Assembly: GCA_004794655.1 (NCBI GenBank)
Contig: SMMW01000622.1
Span: forward strand, 4,401,501-4,465,500
Reading direction: 5' to 3'
DNA length: 64,000 nt
Source of the DNA: Marisa cornuarietis
Lineage: Eukaryota; Mollusca; Gastropoda; Architaenioglossa; Ampullariidae
The first letter of the stretch is position 1, and every line of letters starts with the position of its first letter. Below are positions 24,732-37,600 of this stretch, one piece after another. The position numbers were made by a program, and so were the translations under genes. Under the pieces are notes generated by a model. The model made no database searches, was not told where the DNA came from, and saw only the letters and a program-made list of their open reading frames with translations.

Positions 24732-25270
24732 AGAAATCACGAGGACATACACACATCTATGAAGAAAGTGAATGGTAGAGAGAGCGCAGCAGGAATCCAT
24801 AGTTTGGTTGGCACTAGTAGCACCAGGCAGGCGTAGCAGGCCACCCTGTACCTCCCTGTACCTCCCTGTACCGTCTGTGGCAATGGCTGAGCTAGCGACC
24901 AGCTGGTCTACAGGCGGCCCCGCCGCTCACTGCGCTCTGCTGTAGTCGTCTGCGGCACGTCAGCCGCGTCTGTCGCTGCTGTTCCGTCGCAGTGGTGGTT
25001 CGGCCTCTGGATTGGTCTTTCCGTCTCGACAGAGTTGTCTTTCCTGAGGTCCTTGCATCTGTACTGTAGGCGCGTCGCCTGTTGAAGGTGGGTATTTCTC
25101 CTCAAACATTATGTTTCATGATTGTACTTGTGGGTGTGTACTTTGTGGTCTTCTGTTCTAGGCTTCACGATGAAAGACTTCAGGAGTGTAGTTACGTAGT
25201 TTGCAGTTTTTTTTAAAAAAAATTTACTATATCGATGCTATGACGATCGGGAGGTAAGCTAATAAGAGTC

Positions 25271-25272
<2 letters not shown>

Positions 25273-25342
<70 letters not shown>
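25273..25342. repeat. (CA)n microsatellite
   Basis: About 35 uninterrupted CA units. Confidence 0.97.
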
Positions 25343-25343
<1 letters not shown>

Positions 25344-25950
25344 CATATTTTTTTGTCGAGTGCACGTTCACATATATATGCATATTTATGCAGACGAGCG
25401 CGTGCACACATACACGCACGCACTCACACATATACATATCTACACATGCATGCGCATGCAAATTACAAAATGTAAAATGTTTGCAACTTTTCGTATGTTT
25501 GTATATAGTTGTCTATGCAGTTGTATACAATTATCTATGAAGATACAAATGAACCTTTGTCAGTTACATAAAATAAAAAACACATTTCCCGTGCATAATG
25601 CACGTGCTGGAAGCCCCCCCCCTTTTTGTATCCGAGTCACCGCAAACTGTTTTTGTGAAAACATAGCAATTCTAGCTTCTGATGCTGAGAGTAATACCCG
25701 GATGTTTGAAGGCAGCCTTCATATCCTTGAAAGTGGATCTAATCACTGGATTATTGCCGTTATTTACAGCCTATTATCGCCGTCCTCAATGCACGCTACT
25801 TGATTGAGCTATTACAGTTATAAAGTGATTGTGTGCAAAAGAAAATTGAAAGAGCACTCTCTCCGGATGACTGCCTGTAGATCGACTTATGACCACCGCT
25901 GGGGAAGACTGATTGTCCAGACCCTCCTCCTCCATTCTCTCTTAGAGATG

Positions 25951-25993
<43 letters not shown>

Positions 25994-26005
25994 GAGAGAG
26001 AGAGA
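25951..26005. repeat. (GT)n-(GA)n microsatellite
   Basis: A GT run followed by GAGAGA. Confidence 0.93.
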
Positions 26006-26792
26006 TGGATTTACGGCTGTCTAATTTCTTCATGTTAATTCTTGAAGCTCTATTTTGTAAAACAGACAGACAATCAAGTAAACAGAGTAATATAAACAAC
26101 TAACAAGAAGAAGACCATTGGGTCTAGAGGTGGCTAGAAAAAGTACAACTAAAAACATCGACACACAAAAAGAGCGCTGGGACAGAATGCAGAGATGAAT
26201 TTTTTGTCGGCCTGTGTCTAAAATGATGTTGAAGTGATGTCTTCATTTTCCCCCTTTGACTTGAGCAAGGAAACTAAAAGGCCGAATAATTATCAATATT
26301 TATCAATCTTCTGACCAGCCTCAAGCTTTCGCAGGGAACAAATTCATAAAAGAAACAATTATCCATGTATGAGCATTCACTACATTGTACGAAAAATTGC
26401 ACAGTCTAACGGCAAGTGAAGAGTGTAGGCAAGAGTATGTATTTAAAGGCAACAACTACATCTGAACCGACCGCCATGAGGCCCCCCCCCCCCACTCCTC
26501 AATACTTTTCACGTTCCTCGGAAACATCAGCATCAGATAAGAGACGTTGACTACAGCCCGAACGACACTGAAGAAAATAAATATTTGTCTGGTGCATATT
26601 TAGTGTGCATATATGTGGGTGTATATATATATATATAGCTGTGAGTACACATGCGTGACTTCATGTCTTTAGTTTTTGGAATTGAACGCGAAACTTTCTT
26701 TGCATAATATATTACCAGAAAATTTCCTCAGCTGAATTCTGGCATTTTGTCGCTATGACTACAGATGGAGACAAATGTGGACAGTATGGTGT

Positions 26793-27020
26793 TACTTGGG
26801 AACTGATGGGAGTAATCTGGGGATAGATTGGTGGTATGATCTGGCGACTGAATAAGGTCATCTGGGGACATATGGGGTTATCTGGGGACTGATGGGAATA
26901 ATCTGAGGATAGAATGGTGGTAAAATCTGGCGACTGATTAAGGTCGTCTGGGGATATATGGGGGCTACCTGGGCATTTATGCAGGTAATCTGGGAACAGG
27001 TGGGATAATCTGGGGATTTT
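26793..27020. repeat. Minisatellite with a 17-24-bp unit and higher-order periodicity
   Basis: TCTGGGGA followed by a variable ATGGGG-type spacer recurs about ten times. A larger block of about 105 bp, containing the order 'AATCTG.GGATAGA.TGGTGGTA..ATCTGGCGACTGA', is seen twice. Confidence 0.85.
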
Positions 27021-27021
27021 T

Positions 27022-27116
27022 TCAATAAGTTAAAAGTTGTTCAAGTTGTTCAAGTTGTTTATTCATGGGGCCATTGCCCTTTTTGTTAGCAATAAACGGT
27101 TATCAATAAGTTAAAA
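27022..27116 (-). mobile_element. 67-bp LINE 3'-end stub in a 14-bp target duplication
   Basis: The direct repeat TCAATAAGTTAAAA (27022-27035 and 27103-27116) flanks a 67-bp insert at 27036-27102. Read on the minus strand, the insert ends in GAATAAACAACTTGAACAAC with a repeated TTGAACAAC tail. That is the form of an extremely 5'-truncated non-LTR retrotransposon with a short repeated 3' tail. The parent LINE family cannot be named from so little sequence. Confidence 0.8.
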
Positions 27117-27119
27117 CAA

Positions 27120-30100
27120 ACATGAGTCATACATTTGTAAGCTGGAACCAGACAACAAAATTAATGATCAGGGTTAGTCAGACTGAAAAGCTTCAAGACA
27201 AATAGGTTCGGTCATATACCGTTTTTCTTTTTGGATATCCAAAGCTGATGCCACATATTCTCTAGCTTGACAGTTTCACGAACGGCCAAGATCTACATTA
27301 ACAAGTTGTATAGTTGGAAGAAAAAAAAGTCAGTTACTTAGCTTTCCTTTCTGGAGATCAAAGCGCGCAGTTGGAAAGCTTTATCAGGCTGTCGACGCAC
27401 CACCTGTTCGTCTTTGGTACGACGCGTCTATGCCTGAGGTTTTGCTTCTCGCCAGAACTTTAACATCGGTCAGATGCCGGGAGTTTCTTCTTCTAAATAT
27501 TTTTTTTCCTACTTTCTCGGTCTTTCATCTTTTCTGAAGGAAAGGATGGGCGTGAGGGTTGTAAATGATTTTTTTATACTAAGCAAAAGCATGTGAGAGC
27601 AGAAAATCTCACAGTAATTGAATTTTTTTTTACATAAAGATCTCAGTTTGTGAAATGTAAGCAAAAAACCCACTTTAGTGTCGAGAGTATAGAGTTTTTG
27701 TGCAGAAGATGATGGGGGAGATAGAATGGAGTTTTTTTTAATTAAAGATAAGAAGACTTAAGAAGCAGAATCTTCTCCAACAAATGAAGGCATTATGCCT
27801 GTTCTGGATGAAAGCCACGAAAAGCATAAATCACGTGACAAAAATCTTGGAAGTCTACGTCACCTTAAGCTTGTAATGCCCAGGCTTTACATACGGAAGA
27901 GTGCAGACACGTCTGGGACACCTTAACCGAAAGCACAGGCCATGAAGTGTCGTCTCTTTGAAAAAAAAAATGTCCTTCCTCTTTGCGCACAGACAACGTG
28001 GATACTAGTGCAAAGCTATAGACTTTATGAGCTGCATCAGCATTTCTGCTCACTGGCAGTTGTATACGACTATAGAAGAACAGAGAGGGAGAGAGCGAGA
28101 GAGCGAGAGAGCGAGCCAGATGTGTTCGGACTGATAACCGAACGTTCCAGCATATCTTGGCTGAACACTCGCGATTTTCCATGGCAACAGTTCCTCCTCC
28201 CATCCAGATGTACATACACAATAAGCGACTAGCGTCTGAGCCCCGTGAGACTGTTTCTAAATATTTATCGAAATGGGTTCGGACGATATCCTCCCGGGAG
28301 GCTTGTGAAAGTATTTGAACAGCGAAAACATCGCACATAATGGTTGCTTTGAACTGGCCTTGCATCACTCCACCACGACAGCCCAAAGGGTGCTCACAGA
28401 TTCCTAAGACACCTGCCTGGAAGGAATCGTACTTAGTTCTGTCTAAGTTTTTAGGTTTTCATGCGAGTTGTAAAGACGAAGCTTGTGGCCTTGGAGACGT
28501 TTTAACGTCCGAAGCCGAGGCTTAGAAACTTTTAGGCAAGAATTCCCACCTTCCCTTTCAAGACGTGCACCCTCCAAACTTCAGACTCCTGTTCACCTAT
28601 TGTATCTTGGCTGAACCCTTTTTGACTACCAAGATGGATGACACTACGCTTTACCCATGGTTACTAACATGGAGAGGGTTGGGGGCGGAGGGGTGTTTGT
28701 CGTTAACGTTGGGAGACCTTCACTCGGACCTTCTAGTGGAATCCTGCGAATTCTATTACAAGTGATACTACAGCAAACGGACTCCCTGTTCTCTTCTGGG
28801 TCCTTCTCCCACTTCACATCCATAAACTGTATTTATTTGTGATCCACTACCTGTTGATTTCCAGCTTGTAACAAGATCAATGTGCTCAGAGCGTACGTGT
28901 TGCTGAAGATTACAGGTTAGGGAAAGAAGGTCTCGAGATATCATTATGCTACGTATAAGGGCAACAAGTCCTCCAACTGAGCCCTGCCTTCGTGTCTGAT
29001 TTTATTAGGTACAGGCACCGAGGTAGCGCGGACGAAAACAGACTCGTAGTCTCCGATGGTCTGCGGTGGAGGTTGCTGTCAGTGCCGCGATCGACGACAG
29101 CGCCACCTGTGTGTCGAAAAGGGAAGCCGCTCTCAGCGCAGTCAAAGGGATTCCTCCATGGAGGTGGCTTCTGAAGATGCATTTCGATCGCGAGAAATGT
29201 ATCTACTGCAGCCCCACTCTTCCTGCAGGAGTGAGGGGGTGATGCTGGGTAGAGGCTGATGTCAGGGTGAGCAGCGCGTGCCCGAGGCATTCTTTCCAGT
29301 CTGACGGCTTCTCCTTTCGAGGGGTCGGCCTCGTCCCCGGGCCTGAAGCCCGATAATGTGTGAACGTGTGACGTCACTCCTCGCCTTGTGGTCTGCCACG
29401 CACATGATGTCTGGCCAGGGGTCCCTCCCGTGTCCGTATCGCCGCTTAGTAACCTCCCTTGCTGACGATTTTCACCTCCAACCATCTTAGGATTGTCGCC
29501 TTCTTTTCTCCCGGCAAATTATCATTTTGGCTCGGTCGGTCTTTGGTCATCTTCAGTTTGCCTGCTAACGATTTTCACCTTTTCTTCTCTCCTGGCGAAT
29601 TGTCATTTCGACCCTGTCGATCTGTGGTCACCGCCTGGCGTCTGTGGGTAACTTGCAAACTGTGATGGAGTCTCACGTGGCTACACGACGGAAGAACTTT
29701 CGCACGTTTTTTCTGATAGCCTCTCGGGTTATTTAACTCCATCAAGCCCAGTAGCTCGGCCGGATGTCTGCTCTTGCACTGATCACAGTTAGTCGCATCA
29801 AAAACGTCTGTAATAAATGACTGGAGTTGAATCTTCTCTGAGGCCTTAGCTGGAGACAGGAAGTGAAGTTGCTTCGGGAGGGAGAGGGGGGAGAGGGGGG
29901 CAGCCGTGAACACAAAGTGGAGCTGAATCTCCTCTCAGACCTTCGAGCCGGTCAATGGGTCCACGTCTTGCTTTTGGCTCATAGCTTCAGGACGTCTTTT
30001 GGAATTAAAGCTATGGATAGAAGGTAAAGCAAATTGTAGTTAGACAGATACCTGCGGTTTATAGCTACGGCCCCTGTGTGGTGTCCGGCTCAGAGTATGT

Positions 30101-30620
30101 GTATGATCTACTGTGCAGTCCACTTGTTTTAATACGTCCATAACTCCATACTCCTCCATTATCCTCATTCCTATTTGCTCTCTTATGTCTATCTTTCGCC
30201 AACGAGATGAACATTATAACCACTGGAACGTCATTCCACTTGCACCATATAATTTCACACTTTGCCAGAGTAATTCTGTCGACACTCATACTTATTTCGA
30301 TGTGTCATAGTGTTTATGCATTAAGTCTCTTTTCCCTTATTACAAACGTTAAATTAACATCTTTGCATCAGTAAACTCGCTGGCGTCCAGCCAGGTGTAG
30401 CCAGGTGTCAAAATGTGACGGTATTAGCTTGATATATACCGTCCTTGTACATCGTAAACATTTTATTCTTTGCCTATAGTTTTTGTCTGTGTTTATTTCT
30501 CTATACTACAGAGGCGGTGTCTCATTTCTTGTTGAACTTCGCTAAAAGTGATTTTTGACTATCCTCAGGTGTTATTGCAAACACCTGTGGATGGTTAGCT
30601 TCGGTGCTAAACTACGATTT
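27120..30620. other. Gene-free stretch
   Basis: There is a duplicated segment with TGCT(G/A)ACGATTTTCACCT and CTCGGTCGGTCTTTGGTCAT-like parts (about 29461-29640), and a second pair near 29822 and 29920 (GGAG(T/C)TGAATCT and relatives). A 178-codon minus-strand ORF at 28949-29485 has no family signature and is probably chance. Confidence 0.45.
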
Positions 30621-30622
30621 TA

Positions 30623-30901
30623 TAGCTCAGGGGCCAGTTGCAGAACACGTTTCTAAACCTTAAAACTGTTCTAAAGAAGCAAAATATCTTCTCTGCCATT
30701 TAGATGCATTGAACAAGAACATAAAAAAATTGTACTGAAAGGAAGGAAATTCAGACTTACACAACTTTATCTTACTTAGAACAGTTTTAGTTTTAAAAAT
30801 TCTAAAATCGTGGTGTGCATTTTAAACTGATTATCTAAAAAGATTGAAGGCCTAAAAGTGTTTAACTTAAGAAATGTGTTGTGCAACTCGCCCCTGGGGT
30901 A
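30623..30901. mobile_element. Non-autonomous inverted-repeat element, TA-flanked, 275 bp
   Basis: 30625-30899 has long imperfect inverted ends: left CAGGGGCCAGTTGCAGAACA, right (reverse complement) CAGGGGCGAGTTGCACAACA. TTTCT and TTAAA-like sequence continues inward on both sides. TA lies at both boundaries (30623-30624 and 30900-30901). The core is AT-rich and noncoding. A related copy lies at about 61669-61932, so this is a dispersed family. Confidence 0.85.
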
Positions 30902-31122
30902 ACTTACCTCACAATTAAATTGCAAGCTGGCTCAAATTAATCGGTGGCAATGTATTTCAAAACGTATTTTTAAAGGGGAAGGGTGAGAGATTTTCTAGGC
31001 AGGTTACATCAGATTAACCTACATTTAAATGTCTCGAGTTAAATGCTACTGAGTGCAATTCAGTTCAAAAAATTTTTTAAGGTTGTTCGTTCAGGTGTCA
31101 ATTTCAAGCGCCCGAAATTGCC

Positions 31123-31501
31123 TTAAAGGGCAACACAAGTACATATCTCTGAACAATGTTAATCCACTGGCGTTTCTAACCAGTATCTTTAGGAAATGAC
31201 AATGAGTGTCGAAGGGAACATTTAGCAATACCACACCGTGTCCTGAGCTAAATTCTTTTACTGATGATTGCATCTTTTCTCTTTGAACTCAGCTCACGCA
31301 GTCAACACTTTTTTTTTTATAGAAATACTATCCTTCCGTCACTTCCTCTGTACTAGACAAATCCAGGTGTGATTAAGAGAAAAACATTAATATAATATTT
31401 CTCGTGCCTCTTTGTCATAAAATACCACCGGAAGATGTTTTTGTGATGTTTTTATGCTCTGTTTCCAGCGATTTTCGCTGAGCGCTCGTGTTGCCCTTTA
31501 A
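31123..31501. mobile_element. TTAA-flanked inverted-repeat element, 371 bp
   Basis: 31127-31497 starts AGGGCAACACAAG and ends CTCGTGTTGCCCT, its near-perfect inverse. TTAA lies on both sides (31123-31126 and 31498-31501). TTAA duplication is used by piggyBac and Kolobok transposons; the AGGG start fits Kolobok better, but no transposase is present to settle it. Confidence 0.82.
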
Positions 31502-32599
31502 ACTAAGCGTAAGATTTAGAATCAGAAATACATCTTTTATGATCACTAATCTTCTGTCTGAACCAATCGTTCGCGTGAGGACTAGCAATAAATTTAAACT
31601 ACAACGATTATCTCCCTTTTGCCTATTCAACGGGGAAATGAGGCGTGCTTTCTCTCTTGGTGAGAGAGTTGTCTGCCTCAGACAGTTTTGTCTTCGTCGA
31701 GGAGGGGAGTGTTATTGAGCAGAATGCTCTAAATCATTCTTTTTTTGAACTTTCTGGAACGTTGACGAGGGAAAAAGGTTATCACTCGATGTCTCTCTAA
31801 CCGAATAGAAATCCACTGGGAAATGACATTAATAAAGTCTCTGTGTGAAACTGGCTGCCATGTTTCGGTTATTCGCTTCAGGCACTAAAGTCCACAGATG
31901 CTTGTCGCTGCAGTGCCCGAGCCGGAACAGGTTAACTCTCGCGAGATTTGGCAGCTCGCAGTGTGAGTCTCGGACTGCCAACGAAAAGTCCGACGACAGC
32001 ATCGATTTCTCGTCGTGAAGCGCTGTTCCATAGATGTACGCCATTGACATTAGTGGTATCTATAGGGACCTTCATTCACATCAGCCGCCTGAATACAGCG
32101 ACATCATTTACAGCTCGCTTGTCATGGCTTTCCAGCAAGAGGAGTCTGGGAGGGGAGAGGCCGAGAAAGGGAGAGCAGAGAGAGATTAGTTTTGAGATAA
32201 AGCTAATTAAGGTTGATTACTTTCTTGGAAAAAGAACTTTTTTATCGCGTTCTAATTAGTCTGTTTGGCGCGTGGTTAGAGTAAAATCCACCTTCCAAGA
32301 ATAACTTGATTAGTTATGCATTGGCTACTTGTGCAACGTTTATTTTTCAGCTTGTGTATGGTAAAGTTACATGTGCTGAAAGAGGCACGTGAAGCAACCC
32401 TCAACGATCTGCTGCTCGTAAATCATAGATGGTGTATTCTATAATCCAGAATCCTCCAGATGAACAAATCATGCATATCGCAATGTGCAAGCTGTCCGAG
32501 CAACTGATCATCGCATAGATATAACAGGCATGCAACGGATATGTGCCATGTGTCTTTGATAAAGATTTTCCCACAGGTTGGGAGAGAAATGTATTTTGT

Positions 32600-32812
32600 G
32601 TGCTACTGATCGTAGCAGTCATGCATTTTACATGCCACTGAGGATGATAGGAATCATCTTTCTCGCAACTGATCTTGACAGGAATGTCCCTTACATGCCA
32701 CTGGTCACAACATGAATGCCACTTATGCTAACGATCACAACATGCAAGCCTTCTGTCCCACTGACCACAGCACGCCTGTCCTTTTGTCCCAACGATCATA
32801 GTTTGCAAAGAC
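32600..32812. repeat. Degenerate minisatellite, unit about 32-40 bp
   Basis: Blocks like (A/C)TGATC.TAGCA, CATGCCACTG and GATCACAACATG recur about five or six times with length variation. This is an old array. Confidence 0.65.
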
Positions 32813-33184
32813 CTGTGTTACGGCTCAAGAGGCACTTTTGCTGATTTTATCGCTGCAGTCACACACGGACTAGATTATAGATTATTCGCAGGAATGCCTT
32901 ACAAGTCTCCCGGTATGTGCCGCCAAGATTCGATTAGGATGAAAAAGACGGCGAGCTATGGGCCCTTGGAAGAACCTCTTTGCTATTGAACGTTTTCCCA
33001 AAAGAAAAAAAAATAGGAGCGCAGAAAGTCTCATGTCAGTGTGAATGAAATAACTAAAGATCTTTATTCCTTTGCAAAGACCAAAATTGCTGGGCAGTTT
33101 AGGTGGTCGATCGACCGGTTCAAACAAGATGAGAACCCATCGCTCGGCTCTCCACGCTGGGCCAACGGGATTAAACAGGGGAAA

Positions 33185-33320
33185 CTACTCGAACTGTTAG
33201 GCAGGACGCTCTGATGAGCATGTTGGGACTAGGGTTCAGTTCTGCTACTCTTGTTCCTCTGTCTGATCGTGGCCGTAGATTTCCCAGCGCGTGCTTTTAT
33301 TTATTTGGTGGGATTAATTT
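33185..33320 (+). repeat. Possible decayed tRNA-derived SINE
   Basis: GTTAGGCAGGACGCTCTGATGAGC followed 20 bp later by GGGTTCAGTTCTGCT resembles the A-box to B-box arrangement of tRNA-like SINEs. No target duplication was found. Confidence 0.35.
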
Positions 33321-34583
33321 TTTGTGTTTGTTTTTCTCTGGCACGTCTGCGTGATGTTAACGCTGTCGAGCGATCTGCTCAGGGGTAAAGTTTAGAGCAG
33401 CTTCCAAGTCAATCGATTTGTTTTTGTATTTTGTTTGCACATAGATTGTGCTGTTGAAAAGAATAAACGAGCAAACAAACACGCACACACAAACGCCTAG
33501 AAGTACTCTCTGACACACCCACGCTGTCCAACCCTCATTACAACATTACAACCCTCGAATACAACATTTGGAAGTATTAAAACGACCCATGTACGGAAAT
33601 AAAATTCCTGCTTTTGAGATAATTTCTCGAACTACTTTTCCCCATTTGTGCCACACAGATCACCGTTTAATGAAGGTAACAATGGATAGGTTATGCGTTA
33701 AGAAAGAAGACTCCTATTATTAGACGCCGTTGATTGGGTTTTCGCATCATCAGGATGTAGAATAAAGAAATGCCGCTCTTGCTTGACCGACAGCTTTGAA
33801 CCTGCTGGTCACACAGTCCAATTAAATGCCGATCTTTTCCGTATATTAAAAAAACGAAGTTGGAGTTAGTATACCAGAAACGAGCAACAGACAGCAACAG
33901 CAATACTGGTAATTAGAATGATTATGATCGGTGGTAGTAATTAACTTTTACCGCTGCTGACCTCGTGATAGACTGTAAATTTCTAGAATACAAAGGAATA
34001 CCGTATTTACATAAGAAAGTTCCTTGCTACAAAATCTGTTCTATTCCATTACTTCTTCGTTATTGGTCAACACACCGCTCTATCAAAATTGATGCAGAAA
34101 ACGGGAGAGGGGGGAATGGAGGTGATCCCACCATCCCACCCCAAGGCCCGGAAGTTCTGCTTCAAAAAATCGCCATGGAAACGATGAGTGTCGCAACACA
34201 TTGTTAACAGGTCCGCCAGCTCTCGACAAGGGGATGCAGTTCTATACCGTCGGTGACCGATCTTTCTGGACACGGGGAGTATGAGGGTGGGGCGGGGGGG
34301 AAGGGGTAAGGGGCAAAAGATTGCCTCTTGGCTTTCGCTTCAGACCGGAACGGCGGCGGTACTGCGCGCTTCGTGAAGTGCCGGAGGTTTTATTGCACCC
34401 TGCCTTCCCTCCTCTCATGGCTGTCGACACAAAGCATCAGCCGCTTAACGACGGGCGGCCACGAGTACCGGCAGCTTTCTCTACCTGACAACGCCGGTGA
34501 ATCCGGTGATAGCAGCACGTCCGCGCACACAAACATGACGTCTGTTTGCTTGACGAAGCCATTAAAAAATGTCTGACTATCCA

Positions 34584-34585
<2 letters not shown>

Positions 34586-34638
<53 letters not shown>

Positions 34639-34661
34639 GCACGCACGCACGCACGCACGGA
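34586..34661. repeat. (CA)n-(CGCA)n microsatellite
   Basis: A CA run followed by about seven GCAC copies. Confidence 0.95.
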
Positions 34662-37600
34662 CACAATCACGCAGACACGCACAGAGAAAACCCGTGCGCC
34701 CGTCCGTGATCTGTTCGTCTGGGAAAAAAAATTCATGGTCGACTGGAGCGACTGCTATTATGGTGTGTTATTAACTTATATTCTTTTCAAAATCGAGGTT
34801 TTAGCTTAAATGCTGAAATCATATTTCTACAGAGAGGCCTATTAAATGAATGAATTTCTTTCCTGTTTTTCCATGTTAGTCACTGGAGAGAAAGAGGGAG
34901 GAAGAAAATGTATGTGGGGTTGGGGGGAGGGGGAGAGATTTTGTGTATTTTCAGTTGCCTGTGCCGATGTATTTGAGATAAAACTGAAGTTAATTTGTCC
35001 TGAGTTAGTTGACACCATAGGAATCTCGTGAATGTCTTAACACACTGGTGGATTCTCCAATTTATCTGTTCTGTCCTTCATTTAATTTTCTGAGCTTTGC
35101 TTGATCAGCTGAGAGCTGGCTTGATGTGAGGAGAAAGTACTGGGTTTATTTTAAATTCATATGCTTGTTTGTTTCAACTGTTTCTTGTGGTCTTTCCCCC
35201 CACCCCGTTTTTTTAATGCAAATATAAAACCAAATCCATGTAAAGGCAGGTAAAGGTCATTCCGTGACCCTTTTCAAGTCGTTAGGCAATGAGGTGTCAT
35301 TTTTCTCATTTTTCTCGGGGCCAGCTTTACGGGAGGGCGGTTCTCATCTCCTCTCCCTCTGTAAGCCCTACCTTAAATCCGTCCGTCTTATTATCCAATA
35401 TTTTTGTTTGTGTTTTCCTTCTTCAGGATTTCCTCAGCTTGGAAGGTAGGCAAATACATTTACAACTTTCGGTCACTTTCTGCACATTTCCTTATTTGGG
35501 TTTATCTCTATTTATGTGGGTTGGCGTCAGCAGAGTCACGTGACAAATCTATAAAGACCTTTTTCTTTTTAATACTGGGGCATCGGAGACTCGGCTCGTT
35601 CAGTGTGTCTTCAATAAAAACGACTACATCGTTAGTGAACGATGTTTTTGCAGAAGAAAGGAAACTGCAAATGCTAATCTCTCTAGCGCTGTGTGCTGTG
35701 ACTGAGATGTGTTTGAATCTTTGGGACGTTTATTTCTTTTACTGTCGATTTATCTCGAAACTCTTTTGTTGTTATATGACGTAAATAACAGATTTTGTGA
35801 GCGCCCCCTGAGGACAGCATTATTAATTTGCATAAGCACATTAAGTTAGTGATTAATTACGCACCAGTGTTCAAAGCCTACACATGCTGAAAGTGTATCT
35901 TTCTCCTCATTTGTGTGTCTGCACCTTCACGATTTTTAAACTCTTTGGCAGTGGGAAGTAAATGAGAGAATAAACAAGACGTGGATGCTGTTCAGGAAGG
36001 AGCATGCTGCAAGGAAACATCACACTACGGCTCAGGTTGCCTAGCACGAGATTTGGGAGACAACCGTTTCCAACCGAGGCGGCGATAAGTTAATTATCCA
36101 ATATCTTCTCTTTCACCTCATTCATAGGCAACGGCTAAACTTTGCCGCCGCGGCCTCTTTCTGCCGTCAGCAGAACTGCAAAGATGGACAAGTCACCTGC
36201 CAGTCCATCGTTTCCACAAGACTGTCCGCTGATGGATCACAGGCTTGTTTTTTTGGTTGTTGTTTTTATGCATCATACCGGTCCTCGCTTCTCTGAACGA
36301 AGCACTCCTCTGTGCGCCGGCGACTAATTTAACTTTTTTTGTTTAGGAGGGGGATGGCCTTTCCACAAGAGGACATGTGCAGTGGACCCGAAGATCGTGC
36401 CTGTTGTGTCGTTGTTTGTGCATCTCTGTCGGCGCCGAGGTCGTGCGATTTGGTATGAAATTGTCTTGGTGGTGCAAGCCGCATGAGAATCAAAGCTTGT
36501 CTCTTAGCACGAGAAGCCATCTATCACAGAAACTGCGTAAACATTGCTCAAAGAACTGCAAACGAGACACGGGCATCTGGAAAAGGAAGTGCATAAATAA
36601 AGAAGAAGAAAAAAGAGAAGCTTGAGAGCAAAGGGACCAACAGGGTCATGGAGGCGAGAAATGAATATAATAGAAACCCTGCCATAGATTGATAAGAGGC
36701 CCACAAAAGGATGAAGTTAACGCAGTTCGCAGAGTTCCGGAGATGCGTTTGTGTAAGGCTGCAGTTCACTTTTACGATGAATTGCTAGCACAGAGAGAGA
36801 CTAGTCAAACGAACATCCAAGAGTGAATATCATGGCCAGGTCCCAAGTTTGAAAAAAAAATATCCACCGCCTGCATGTAATTAATATTTGTTAAAAATAC
36901 GTTAAGAACAATTCTTAACAATGATAACTTTGTAAACAAGGTCTTTCGAAACGTTCTATATACAACATCATTTGCGATCCAGCTTGCAAAGCCTGATGCA
37001 TTGGGATGTAAGCGGAGAAGCTGTTGTCACGTGACAAAAGGAGACTGGAATTAAAAGTGTCTGCAGTGGACTAACAACAGTAGCGGGCGTGACAGCTCAT
37101 AATGTCACAGCCAGTCACGACACACTGGCTTTATTGTCGTCTCCCGGCACTTCACGACTCATTATCTCTGATAAGGTACTGACCTGTCGTTACAAAAGAG
37201 CCCGCAGACGACCAGTCGACATTATTACTGACCTTACAGTTTCCAGACGACATCCAGACCTCAATTCAGCGCGAATGAGAATCTGATTGGTCTAGAAAAC
37301 CTTTGTCTCTACATTCACACAAAAGAGAACACACATTTCTGTGTTCTTTGCTCATGCTGAGCTCGCAGCTATACCCGCGGCAGCCCGTCTTGCAAACCAC
37401 AATGGACATCCATCAGATTTACTTTCTGTCTTACTTCCTGCTCAACAAAAAGGGACGAGTTTCACCTCAGAGAGTTAGTCCACTTCTTCTGATGCCATAA
37501 GGGAAGCCATTTTTCTACACAAAAGTCTTGAACTTTAAACGCAAAATGAACATTTGATGACACACAATGAACGTTTTTTGACTCGTTCAGTCTCGTTGAC

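Larger units (their letters stand above)
22985..26790. other. Gene-free stretch
   Basis: It holds microsatellites at 24.48, 24.64, 25.27 and 25.95 kb. A two-copy motif, CTGTCCAGCTC followed by ACATNCTT, lies near 23.75 and 23.88 kb, and a triple CTGTACCTCC lies near 24845. No exon was recognised. Confidence 0.5.

Noticed and set aside
24448..24800. VGWL-repeat ORFs
   Set aside because: Translations of the (CCAA)n tract in three frames.
28949..29485. 178-codon minus-strand ORF
   Set aside because: No domain, no splice or poly(A) context, and composition looks random. Could be revisited with conservation data.
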